Positions 8,074-16,268 of a DNA stretch of 49,044 nt are shown one piece after another. The first letter of the stretch is position 1. Every line of letters starts with the position of its first letter. Both the position numbers and the translations under genes were made by a program. The stretch is from Alphaproteobacteria bacterium UBA828. Its GTDB lineage: Bacteria; Pseudomonadota; Alphaproteobacteria; UBA828. The notes under the pieces are model-generated. The model was not told where the DNA came from. It did no database searches and saw nothing but the letters and a program-made list of their open reading frames with translations. The stretch is from positions 1,154 through 50,197 of the forward strand of contig DBHM01000021.1 in the NCBI GenBank assembly GCA_002296185.1, given 5' to 3'.

Positions 8074-9357
8074 ATGCCCGTAAATCCTACATTCATTATT
8101 AACCCAAACTTAATGAGAATTAGTAAGATGAATCCTCCAAATCCTGAGAAAAAAACAAACGAATCTCCCGTTGATATCAATCCTAGTAAGCTCAGATTTA
8201 AATGGGATGACCCTCTCCTTTTGGAAGACCAACTAACTGAGGAAGAGCGTATGGTGAGAGATACAGCAAGTGATTATGCTCAGAATCAGCTAATGCCGCG
8301 TATTCTCGAAGCCAACCGTAAAGAAGTATTTCACCAAGAAATTATCCCTGAAATGGGAGAGCTTGGTTTACTTGGTTCAACAATTAATGGTTATGGATGC
8401 GCTGGAGTCAATTACGTAAGCTATGGCCTTACCGCACGTGAAGTTGAGAAAATTGACTCCGGATACCGTTCCGCAATGAGCGTGCAGTCAAGTCTAGTTA
8501 TGCATCCCATTTACGCCTTTGGAACAGAGCAGCAGAGACAAAAATACATTCCACGGCTTGCAACGGGTGAGCTCATTGGCTGTTTTGGCCTTACAGAACC
8601 AGACCATGGTTCCGATCCAGGCTCAATGGTAACGAGAGCAAAATCTGTTGATGGAGGATATCTAGTTTCAGGAGCAAAAAACTGGATAACAAATTCTCCA
8701 ATAGCGGACACATTTGTTGTATGGGCTAAAAATGATGAAGGAGTAATACGTGGATTTATACTAGACAAAGGCATGAAGGGCCTAACGGCACCAAAGATAG
8801 AAGGTAAATTTGCACTAAGAGCCTCTATAACCGGTATGATTCAAATGGATGAAGTCTTTGTTCCTATAGAGAATGAACTGACTGGAGTCAGTGGATTAAA
8901 AGGCCCGTTTGAATGTTTAAATAGAGCACGGTATGGAATATCCTGGGGCGCATTAGGTGCTGCTGAATTCTGTTGGCAGTCTGCACTAACATACACTAAA
9001 GAACGTAAGCAATTTGGAAAGCCACTAGCGGCCACACAGCTAATACAAAAGAAACTTGCAGACATGCAAACCGAGATCTCTATAGGCCTTCAATCTTGTT
9101 TAAGAGTAGGTAGACTATTTGATGACAACAAAGCAACACCCGAGATGATATCTCTAGTAAAAAGAAATTCATGCGGAAAAGCACTTGAAATAGCCCGGAA
9201 ATCTCGGGATATGCACGGTGGGAATGGAATCTCTGACGAATATCATGTTATTCGTCACTCAATGAACCTTGAAGCAGTTAATACTTATGAGGGCACACAT
9301 GATATTCATGCGTTAATTCTTGGACGTTCACAAACTGGGTTACAAGCATTTTTCTAA
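8074..9357 (+). CDS. gcdH: Glutaryl-CoA dehydrogenase
   Basis: FAD enzyme that oxidises and decarboxylates glutaryl-CoA to crotonyl-CoA in lysine/tryptophan breakdown, passing electrons to ETF. It matches this acyl-CoA dehydrogenase subtype closely: FKWDDPLLLEDQLTEEER near the N terminus, YRSAMSVQSSLVMHPIYAFG near 130, CFGLTEPDHGSDPGSM near 170, and the catalytic-base segment NTYEGTHDIHALILGR at the C terminus. ATG 8074 gives 427 residues. In-frame ATGs at 8113 and 8128 are equally plausible, because the conserved part only begins about residue 40 and none has a strong ribosome site. It stands alone on its strand, divergent from rpiB and convergent with the oxidoreductase, whose stop is only 15 bases away. 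Confidence 0.92.
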   Translation: MPVNPTFIINPNLMRISKMNPPNPEKKTNESPVDINPSKLRFKWDDPLLLEDQLTEEERMVRDTASDYAQNQLMPRILEANRKEVFHQEIIPEMGELGLLGSTINGYGCAGVNYVSYGLTAREVEKIDSGYRSAMSVQSSLVMHPIYAFGTEQQRQKYIPRLATGELIGCFGLTEPDHGSDPGSMVTRAKSVDGGYLVSGAKNWITNSPIADTFVVWAKNDEGVIRGFILDKGMKGLTAPKIEGKFALRASITGMIQMDEVFVPIENELTGVSGLKGPFECLNRARYGISWGALGAAEFCWQSALTYTKERKQFGKPLAATQLIQKKLADMQTEISIGLQSCLRVGRLFDDNKATPEMISLVKRNSCGKALEIARKSRDMHGGNGISDEYHVIRHSMNLEAVNTYEGTHDIHALILGRSQTGLQAFF

Positions 9358-9372
9358 ATCACCTATAACTGA

Positions 9373-11388
9373 CTAAGTTGCTCTAGAAATAGTTACTTCA
9401 ACACTATGAACTGCATTGCTTGAACCCATATCTGACTTCACTCCAGAATTCAAAAAGTTAACATTAGTTTGATTTAGCTCTCCGTCCTTTAATCGAGTCC
9501 AACGGCCCTTTACGCTCATTGCAACTCCCTGAGCTACAATATCAGAAATACAGAGATACATATTTATTGAACCAGTTTCATTAGTTAGAGAAACATGCGC
9601 TCCTTCCTCTAAATTTAACCTTTCAGCATCTTTAGGATTTATAGTAACCGTTGGCCGGCCCATTTTTCGCTTTATGCCATAATCATTTGCATAACTTCCA
9701 TTCATTAACCATCTGGATGCAGGTGTAATTAATCTTAGTTTACCTACTCCAGTTGGATAATCCCCATTAGGCAAAGGTAAACGTGAAAAACCATCAGCTT
9801 CAGCTTTCGAACTTGCTAATTCAATTTTTCCTGAAGGTGTTGGAAAAATAAGGTCTGGAAATTGCATCACAGGCTGATCTGTGGGCCATATAGTACCCTC
9901 CTTGCTTAATGCACTAAATCCACCTGTAATTCCTACACTAGTTAGAGTTTTATTAATTATTGATTCATCACTTTCATATAAAGCAGATTCTGAAAAACCC
10001 ATATATTTTGAAAGTTTTCGAAAAATCTCTTGGTTTGGGAGTGCTTGACCCATTGGCTCTGAAGCTTTTACTTGCGCAGAGAACGATAAATTAAAATAAC
10101 CCGAAACAAGGTCGTTGAATTCTAAAAATGATGCTGCAGGTAGTACATAATCTGCGTAGTCCGTAGTATCTGTTTCAAAAATATCTATGACAACATTGAA
10201 TAAATCACTTCGTGACATGGCACTACGAAGACGAGCTTGTTCAGGATTTGAAACAACTGGATTTATATTCCAACAAATAAATGCTTGCGCTGAATCTTTA
10301 CTTTCTAAGGTCTTGGCTAAATCCATATGGCTAATACTAGGAGGACTTACTCCAAGTCCAGAACCACTAAGGTAGTCAGAGTCTACACCCTTACGGCCAC
10401 TCCCATTGAGATACAAAAGTCCAGAACCAGGCTTTCCAAAATTCCCAGTCAGAGCAGGCAATAGAGCACATGAGCGAATAATATTGCCCCCCATTTTCTG
10501 ACGTTGGAGACCTTGCCCAAGCCATAGTAAACTTGGCCCTTCACCATATATTCTTGCCGCTGTAATAATATCTTCTTTTTTAATTCCAGTGTGTTTCTCA
10601 CCCCAAGAAGGCGAACACTTCAAAATAAGCGGCTTAAGCTCATCCCAGCCAATAGTATGCTTATCTAAAAAAGACCCATCTAACATACACTCCTCTAAAA
10701 GTACATTTATGATTGCAAATACCAAGGCTGCATCTGAACCTGGACGCAGCTGCAGATATAGATTTGCCCTTTCGGCACTTTGGTGACGAATAGGATCAAT
10801 TACTACTATCTTTGCCCCTGAATCCTTAAGCCAATGCATGTGGGCATGAGGAGCAGTTACTGATGGATTGCACCCCCAAACAAATATTGAAGATGAGTCC
10901 ACAGAAGTTCTTGGGTCAAAACCAATCAAAGAAGTGCCAATAATATAATCTAGTGCAACGTGCCCTGCCATATTACACACTGTATCAGGCTCTACTTCTG
11001 TTGCCCCTAGATGTTTAAAGAATCTATTAGGAAATTTATTAGCAATTAGCGAGCAAGTTCCAGTATAGTGAGCATGTAGTATTTTAGAAGCATCTTCATT
11101 TGCAATGTCTTTTAGTTTACATGAAATCTCACTTAAAGCCTCATCCCAGGATATTTTTTCAAAAACCCCCTCTCCCTTTTTCCCTTTTCTACGAAGAGGA
11201 GCCTGAAGCCTTTTTTTTGGATCTAAAAAAACCCCGTTATAAGCCAACATACATTTTCCACATAAAGAACCACGTGTATAAGGATGACTAGGATCCCCCT
11301 TGATTTCTAGAGTTCCTTTTTCGTCAATTTTGACCTCCATGCCACATGTATCATAACAATCTCTTGGACACGTTGTTTTTATAAGCAT
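9373..11388 (-). CDS. Molybdopterin-dependent oxidoreductase with one [4Fe-4S] cluster, substrate unknown
   Basis: 671-residue member of the DMSO-reductase/formate-dehydrogenase superfamily. The N-terminal iron-sulfur motif is C7, C11, C15 and C43 (TTCPRDCYDTCGM and GSLCGKC). Molybdopterin-binding segments follow: VWGCNPSVTAPHAHMHW near 165, ITPASRWLMNGSYAND near 565 and a C-terminal dinucleotide-binding domain with INPKDAERLNLEEGAHVSL. There is no twin-arginine signal, so it should be cytoplasmic. It resembles the uncharacterised alphaproteobacterial group sometimes labelled MopB_3; its substrate cannot be read from sequence. It follows the 3-hydroxyisobutyrate dehydrogenase gene by 37 bases on the same strand, so it may be the last gene of the valine operon. 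Confidence 0.88.
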   Translation of the reverse strand: MLIKTTCPRDCYDTCGMEVKIDEKGTLEIKGDPSHPYTRGSLCGKCMLAYNGVFLDPKKRLQAPLRRKGKKGEGVFEKISWDEALSEISCKLKDIANEDASKILHAHYTGTCSLIANKFPNRFFKHLGATEVEPDTVCNMAGHVALDYIIGTSLIGFDPRTSVDSSSIFVWGCNPSVTAPHAHMHWLKDSGAKIVVIDPIRHQSAERANLYLQLRPGSDAALVFAIINVLLEECMLDGSFLDKHTIGWDELKPLILKCSPSWGEKHTGIKKEDIITAARIYGEGPSLLWLGQGLQRQKMGGNIIRSCALLPALTGNFGKPGSGLLYLNGSGRKGVDSDYLSGSGLGVSPPSISHMDLAKTLESKDSAQAFICWNINPVVSNPEQARLRSAMSRSDLFNVVIDIFETDTTDYADYVLPAASFLEFNDLVSGYFNLSFSAQVKASEPMGQALPNQEIFRKLSKYMGFSESALYESDESIINKTLTSVGITGGFSALSKEGTIWPTDQPVMQFPDLIFPTPSGKIELASSKAEADGFSRLPLPNGDYPTGVGKLRLITPASRWLMNGSYANDYGIKRKMGRPTVTINPKDAERLNLEEGAHVSLTNETGSINMYLCISDIVAQGVAMSVKGRWTRLKDGELNQTNVNFLNSGVKSDMGSSNAVHSVEVTISRAT

Positions 11389-11425
11389 CGATCAACCCCC
11401 GGTAACGAAAAAACAAAAAACTATT

Positions 11426-12325
11426 TCACTTAACTTCACCTTCCTTACCCACAGTGGTAAATATTGCTGAAAAATCAAGCTCACCATTCCCGGCCTTACA
11501 AAACTTTGAATAAAGGGCTTCCGCATCAGATCCGAGCTCTGTTTTTACCCTAAATGCATCAGCCGCCAACTGGGATAAAGCAAGATCTTTTAGCATCATA
11601 GAAGCAGTAAATCCTGGCTCATAATTACGGTTAGCAGGGGAATTTGGTACAGGCCCGGGAACAGGACAATAATCATTTAGAGCCCAACATCTTCCGGTAG
11701 CTTTTGAAGAAATATCAAAAAGTGTCTGCCGACTAAGTCCCAATGCATCTGCTAGGGCAAAAGCTTCAGAAACAGCTATCATAGAGATTCCCAGCAACAT
11801 ATTATTGCATATTTTGGCAGCCTGCCCCCTACCTTCTTTCCCTGCATGTATAATAGCCTTTCCCATATCACTAAGAATAGGAAAAGCATTATTATATGCA
11901 GCTTCAGTGCCACCTACCATAAAAGTAAGACCGCCAGCCTCCGCTCCAGATACACCACCTGAAACAGGAGCATCAACCATATCTATCCCAGCAGATCTTG
12001 CAGAACTATGGATTACTTCAGAACTTTGGACATCAATCGTTGAACAATCAATAAGCAAAGTGGCACTATCGACTATAGACGTTATACCCTTAGGGCCAAG
12101 ATAAATTGCTTTTACCTCAGGACCCGCAGGCAGCATGGTGATAACAACTTCCTTACTGGAAGCAACGTCTGTAAGATTTTTAGCGATTCTTCCTCCTCTT
12201 TTTTTTGCTTCTTCAAGGGCATGTGAAGAAACATCAAAAACAGTTACAGTGTGTCCAGCTGAGACAAGATTGCCAACCATAGGAGCACCCATTTTCCCAA
12301 CACCAATAAACCCGATGTTACTCAT
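11426..12325 (-). CDS. mmsB: 3-hydroxyisobutyrate dehydrogenase
   Basis: NAD-dependent oxidation of 3-hydroxyisobutyrate to methylmalonate semialdehyde in valine catabolism. Motifs seen: the dinucleotide fold GFIGVGKMGAPM at the N terminus, VDAPVSGGVSGAEAGGLTFM near 120 and the catalytic lysine in GRGQAAKICNNMLLG near 170. I place the start at ATG 12325 (299 residues) because a strong AAGGAAAGG site precedes it by six bases; an upstream in-frame start at 12352 would overlap the preceding gene and add nine non-conserved residues. It follows the hydrolase gene that makes its substrate. Confidence 0.94.
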   Translation of the reverse strand: MSNIGFIGVGKMGAPMVGNLVSAGHTVTVFDVSSHALEEAKKRGGRIAKNLTDVASSKEVVITMLPAGPEVKAIYLGPKGITSIVDSATLLIDCSTIDVQSSEVIHSSARSAGIDMVDAPVSGGVSGAEAGGLTFMVGGTEAAYNNAFPILSDMGKAIIHAGKEGRGQAAKICNNMLLGISMIAVSEAFALADALGLSRQTLFDISSKATGRCWALNDYCPVPGPVPNSPANRNYEPGFTASMMLKDLALSQLAADAFRVKTELGSDAEALYSKFCKAGNGELDFSAIFTTVGKEGEVK

Positions 12326-12338
12326 AACAATCCTTTCC

Positions 12339-13451
12339 TTATGAACTATCAAATCTCATATCACCACATCTAGGTGCTTTGAAATACTCGTCTATCAACT
12401 CATGATCTACTTCAGCAATCTCCGCAGGATACCATTCAGGTGCAAAATCTTTATCTATTATTACCGCCCTAATACCCTCAAACCAATCTTTAGAAAAATT
12501 ACATCTTACTGCCATCCTGTATTCCATATTCAAAGCATCACGAAGATTGAGATGACCTAGAGTAGTGAGTTGTCTAAATGTTAACTTCAAACTAGTTGGC
12601 GACTTAGTTTGTAAGATTTTAATTGTTTCAATTGCCCACTCGCTTTTTTCCTTCTCTAAATTAGAAAAAATCTCCTCAACACATCTAGCTGAAAAACATC
12701 TGTCAATTTGATCAGTATACTGAAGAATTGGTGCAGATTCGGGAACAGATTCATGATAAGATATTATTTCTTCTAATTTACTTGTTGTATCTTGCTGGAG
12801 ATCACATGAATTAATTGCATTAGTAAATTCATCAATACGATTGCTCGAAATAAAATGTGTTGCAATTCCTAAATTTAGACAATCTGAAGCTGTAAGACGC
12901 GCAGATGTTAAGCCTATATACAAACCAATGCTGCCAGGTAAACGAGACAAAAAATAAGTTCCCCCTACATCTGGGAACAATCCAATCCCCGTTTCAGGCA
13001 TAGCAAAGACGGATCTTTCAGACATGATACGGTGTGACCCATGTATGGAAACACCTACACCACCCCCCATGACAATACCGTCAATTATAGACATATACGG
13101 CTTAGGGTATTTGTTTATATATGAATTTAAACGATACTCTTGGGCATAAAATATGGAAGCAAAAGTTTTATTTGGATCATTTCTATGTTCATAGATTGAG
13201 CGCAAATCCCCCCCAGAGCAGAAAGGAACCATCTTCTCTCCCCTGGGTGCTCCACGAATTAATATCATACTAATCCGACTATCGTTTGACCACTTCTCAA
13301 GTTGATCTTGCATTAATAGTACCATATTTTGAGTTAAGGCATTGAGTGCTTGCGGTCGATTAAGCACCATCTCACCAACAGATTCTCTCTCAGAAAATAA
13401 TACCTCATCAATATTAGAGGCTGATAAATTTCTTTGTTTGTCTGTATCCAA
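12339..13451 (-). CDS. 3-hydroxyisobutyryl-CoA hydrolase (crotonase superfamily)
   Basis: Releases free 3-hydroxyisobutyrate from its CoA ester in valine degradation. The 370 residues begin with a crotonase fold: LNRPQALNALTQNMV near 33, CSGGDLRSIYEH near 78, GIVMGGGVGVSIHGSHRI and MPETGIGLFPDVGGTYFLSRL near 150-170. The extended C-terminal half, with KSPTSLKLTFRQL and a terminal EWYPAEIAEV, separates HIBCH-type hydrolases from plain enoyl-CoA hydratases. It sits between the isobutyryl-CoA dehydrogenase and 3-hydroxyisobutyrate dehydrogenase genes, and this context strongly supports the hydrolase role over general beta-oxidation. Confidence 0.9.
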   Translation of the reverse strand: MDTDKQRNLSASNIDEVLFSERESVGEMVLNRPQALNALTQNMVLLMQDQLEKWSNDSRISMILIRGAPRGEKMVPFCSGGDLRSIYEHRNDPNKTFASIFYAQEYRLNSYINKYPKPYMSIIDGIVMGGGVGVSIHGSHRIMSERSVFAMPETGIGLFPDVGGTYFLSRLPGSIGLYIGLTSARLTASDCLNLGIATHFISSNRIDEFTNAINSCDLQQDTTSKLEEIISYHESVPESAPILQYTDQIDRCFSARCVEEIFSNLEKEKSEWAIETIKILQTKSPTSLKLTFRQLTTLGHLNLRDALNMEYRMAVRCNFSKDWFEGIRAVIIDKDFAPEWYPAEIAEVDHELIDEYFKAPRCGDMRFDSS

Positions 13452-13455
13452 AATA

Positions 13456-14595
13456 TTATTTCCCTAGTAAATCTCGAGCAATAATCAGCCTCATAATCTC
13501 ATTTGTACCCTCTAAAATTTGATGGACTCTCAAGTCACGGAGATGTCGCTCAATCGGATGATCCTGCAAATATCCATAGCCGCCGAGCAGTTGCAAGGCA
13601 TCATTAACAATCGAATATCCTGAGTCAGTTGCTAGACGTTTTGCCATAGCACAAAATGCGTTAGCCCCAGTATCTTTCTCGTCAATTTTCTGAGCCGCAC
13701 TCCAAGTCATCAGTCTAGCTGCTTCTAATTCGGTAATCATGTCTGCTAGTTTAAACTGTAATGCTTGAAAACTAGAAATTTGACGCCCGAACTGCTCCCT
13801 GACAAGGGTATGTTCTCGAGCTATTTCAAGAGAATTGGATGCGGCACCTATTGAACAAGCAGCTATATTAACACGACCTCCATCCAAACCAGCCATAGCA
13901 ATCCTAAACCCCTCCCCTTCACTACCAATCATATTTCTTTTAGGAATAATACAATCTTCAAGAATGACCATACATGTTGGCTGACTATGCCAACCCAATT
14001 TCTTTTCTTGTTTACCAAAAGAAAGTCCAGCCGCACCTTTTTCGACTACAAAACAAGAAATACCACCTGGACCCTCTTTTCCAGTACGTGCCATTACTAA
14101 ATATATATCACTTGCGCCTCCACCAGATATAAAAGCTTTAGTTCCATTTAAAATATAATCTCCACCATCAAGGCGAGCTGATGTTTTAAGAGATGCAGCA
14201 TCGGAGCCTGCATTAGGTTCTGTTAAGCAATAACTCCCAAATAAATTCATTGACGTTAGCCCAGTCAACCATAGTTTTTTTTGATTTGCATTTCCGTACT
14301 GGTCAATGATCCAAGCAACCATATTTTGAATAGACATATAAGCGGATGTGGAAGCACATGCAGTTGCAAGTGCTTCAAAAACTAATGTTGCTTCAATGCG
14401 CCCAAGGTTGCTACCACCATAATCTTCACTTACATAAATTCCTGCATAACCAAGCGCGGCAGCTTTTTTTAACGAATCAACAGGGAATATACATTCCTTA
14501 TCCCAAAGTGCCGCCTGAGGAGCGAACTCTGCGTTTGCAAATGCTTGCGCAGAATCACGTATAAATATTTGATCTGAAGATAGTTTTAGATCCAT
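13456..14595 (-). CDS. Acyl-CoA dehydrogenase, probably isobutyryl-CoA dehydrogenase
   Basis: FAD flavoprotein expected to oxidise isobutyryl-CoA to methacrylyl-CoA, with ETF as electron acceptor. The 379 residues show FGSYCLTEPNAGSDAASLKT near 120, the FAD-binding FISGGGASDIYLVMART, the ACAD8-like AGLDGGRVNIAACSIGAA near 235 and a C-terminal VHQILEGTNEIMRLIIARDL that contains the catalytic-glutamate region. The whole-length similarity to ACAD8-type enzymes and the two downstream valine genes argue for isobutyryl-CoA; a short or branched-chain substrate cannot be ruled out. It is the promoter-proximal gene of the operon. The hydratase step and the methylmalonate-semialdehyde dehydrogenase are not in the window. 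Confidence 0.88.
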   Translation of the reverse strand: MDLKLSSDQIFIRDSAQAFANAEFAPQAALWDKECIFPVDSLKKAAALGYAGIYVSEDYGGSNLGRIEATLVFEALATACASTSAYMSIQNMVAWIIDQYGNANQKKLWLTGLTSMNLFGSYCLTEPNAGSDAASLKTSARLDGGDYILNGTKAFISGGGASDIYLVMARTGKEGPGGISCFVVEKGAAGLSFGKQEKKLGWHSQPTCMVILEDCIIPKRNMIGSEGEGFRIAMAGLDGGRVNIAACSIGAASNSLEIAREHTLVREQFGRQISSFQALQFKLADMITELEAARLMTWSAAQKIDEKDTGANAFCAMAKRLATDSGYSIVNDALQLLGGYGYLQDHPIERHLRDLRVHQILEGTNEIMRLIIARDLLGK

Positions 14596-14923
14596 TTACT
14601 TTTAACCTCTAATTTTTTTCATCATCGTGAATATGCCAATGTTAATAAGTAATCAAACCATTATGACCAATTATTTAAAGTTTATCCGCATATAAAGTTG
14701 CTATGAAGCTGATGTATAAATGCACTATAAAAAATTAATAGGCTAATAAAACTGCCAATAAACCTGGATATTTATAAGTCAAACAAGATAAATCCTAGGA
14801 AAACAACTGGAATTAGCAAATAAAACAGCCAAAGAAAACTTCCACAGATATATTTTGTGGGTTATAATGAATTACAATAATACTATGGCAATATATCAAA
14901 ACAGGTACCACTGGAGAAAAAAA
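14596..14923 (+). promoter_or_regulatory. Divergent control region between isobutyryl-CoA dehydrogenase and metY
   Basis: No gene is seen in these 328 bases. A TATAAT box lies at 14863-14868, about 55 bases before the metY ATG. An operator-like inverted repeat (CCACA at 14842-14846 against TGTGG at 14856-14860) occupies the -35/spacer side of that box; the -35 itself (TTCCAC, 17-base spacing) is a poor match. I looked for the SAM-II type element often found before this gene in Alphaproteobacteria and could not recognise one. Confidence 0.4.
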
Positions 14924-16216
14924 ATGACAGTCCAAAGCGCCCATAAAGAAACAATCGTATTACATGCTGGCCATCGTAAAGATAGCGCTACAAATTCAGT
15001 GGCAGTTCCTATCTATCAAACAACTTCTTATCAATTTGACAGCACTGAACATGCATCAAATCTATTTGCCCTAAAAGAGTTAGGAAACATCTACACACGG
15101 ATAATGAATCCGACTACTGACGTTCTTGAGCAACGTCTAACTGCCTTAGAAGGAGGCGCCGCAGCACTTGCTGTATCGTCTGGACAAGCAGCTTCCATGA
15201 TGGCAATTCAAAATATCGCACATACAGGTGATAATATTGTTAGCTCAACAGATCTATATGGAGGAACATGGAACCTGTTTTCTAATACCCTTAAAACAAT
15301 GGGAATTGAAGTCAGATTTGCTGACCCTAGTGATCCAGAAAACTTCCGAAAGTTAACTGATGACAAGACAAGAGCCTACTACGCAGAAACACTTCCGAAT
15401 CCAAAGTTAAATGTATTTCCTATACAAGAAGTTGCTGATATAGGACGCAGTATCGGAGTACCATTAATAGTGGACAATACCGCAGCCCATGGACTGTGCA
15501 AACCCTTTGATCACGGCGCTGCTATTATAGCATCTTCATGCACTAAATACATTGGAGGTCATGGAAATTCTATAGGGGGTATCATAATTGATGGCGGCAA
15601 CTTTGATTGGGAAGAAAATAGTGGACGCTTTCCAATGTTGACTCAACCAGATCCCAGTTATCATGGCGCCGTGTGGACAGAAGCCGTTAAACCTCTGGGC
15701 CCAATCGCATATATTATTAAAGCTAGAGTTACTCTCCTGAGAGACTGTGGACAAGCACTATCACCAATGAATGCCTTTCTATTACTACAAGGTCTAGAAA
15801 CACTGCCGCTAAGAATGGAACGCCATTGTGAAAATGCCTCTAAAGTAGCATCTTTCCTTCAAAGTCATGACAAAGTGAATAATGTCATATACCCAAGTCA
15901 GATGTCTGGTGAAACTAAACGTCGAGCTGAAACATATCTCTCTGGAGGATATGGTCCTTTAGTTGGAGCAGAGTTAAAGGGGGGGATGGAAGCAGGTAAA
16001 AAATTTATTGATTCACTAGCTTTGTTTTATCACCTAGCGAACATTGGAGATTCGCGTAGCCTAGCTATACATCCTGCCAGCACTACGCATTCTCAACTCA
16101 AACCTGAAGAACTTGCGTCAGCAGGTGCTTCTGAAGGATATGTTAGACTTTCTATTGGGCTTGAGCATATTGATGATATACTGGGAGACTTAGAGAAAGC
16201 TCTCGACTCTGTCTAA
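14924..16216 (+). CDS. metY: O-acetylhomoserine sulfhydrylase / aminocarboxypropyltransferase
   Basis: PLP enzyme of the Cys/Met metabolism family that makes homocysteine directly from O-acetylhomoserine and sulfide. The protein shows ETIVLHAGHRKDS at the N terminus, VPIYQTTSYQFDS near 36, RIMNPTTDVLEQRLTALEGG near 65, and the PLP lysine Lys208 in SSCTKYIGGHGNSIGG. The C-terminal ANIGDSRSLAIHPASTTHSQ marks the sulfhydrylase group rather than cystathionine synthases. The start is ATG 14924, preceded by TGGAGA, giving 430 residues, the usual length; an upstream ATG at 14855 would add a lysine-rich, non-conserved 23 residues. No homoserine acetyltransferase is nearby. Confidence 0.92.
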   Translation: MTVQSAHKETIVLHAGHRKDSATNSVAVPIYQTTSYQFDSTEHASNLFALKELGNIYTRIMNPTTDVLEQRLTALEGGAAALAVSSGQAASMMAIQNIAHTGDNIVSSTDLYGGTWNLFSNTLKTMGIEVRFADPSDPENFRKLTDDKTRAYYAETLPNPKLNVFPIQEVADIGRSIGVPLIVDNTAAHGLCKPFDHGAAIIASSCTKYIGGHGNSIGGIIIDGGNFDWEENSGRFPMLTQPDPSYHGAVWTEAVKPLGPIAYIIKARVTLLRDCGQALSPMNAFLLLQGLETLPLRMERHCENASKVASFLQSHDKVNNVIYPSQMSGETKRRAETYLSGGYGPLVGAELKGGMEAGKKFIDSLALFYHLANIGDSRSLAIHPASTTHSQLKPEELASAGASEGYVRLSIGLEHIDDILGDLEKALDSV

Positions 16217-16226
16217 TAAATAGATG

Positions 16227-16268
16227 GATCCGAGAAGCTAAAGCAAACATAAAGGAGCTTCTCGGATC
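16227..16268 (+). repeat. Perfect 13-bp inverted repeat (hairpin) flush against the hemB start codon
   Basis: Left arm GATCCGAGAAGCT (16227-16239), 16-base loop, right arm AGCTTCTCGGATC (16256-16268). The next base is the A of the hemB ATG at 16269. The only ribosome-site candidate (AAAGGAG, 16251-16257) straddles loop and stem, so the folded RNA would partly mask it. There is no T-run after it, so it is not an ordinary terminator. Confidence 0.85.

Noticed and set aside
14855..14923. Upstream ATG of metY
   Set aside because: Adds 23 non-conserved residues and would start on the -10 side of the probable promoter; ATG 14924 fits family length.
14596..14923. SAM-II or SAM-V riboswitch before metY
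   Set aside because: Expected in this group, but I could not match the conserved core or pseudoknot; a covariance scan is needed to be sure.
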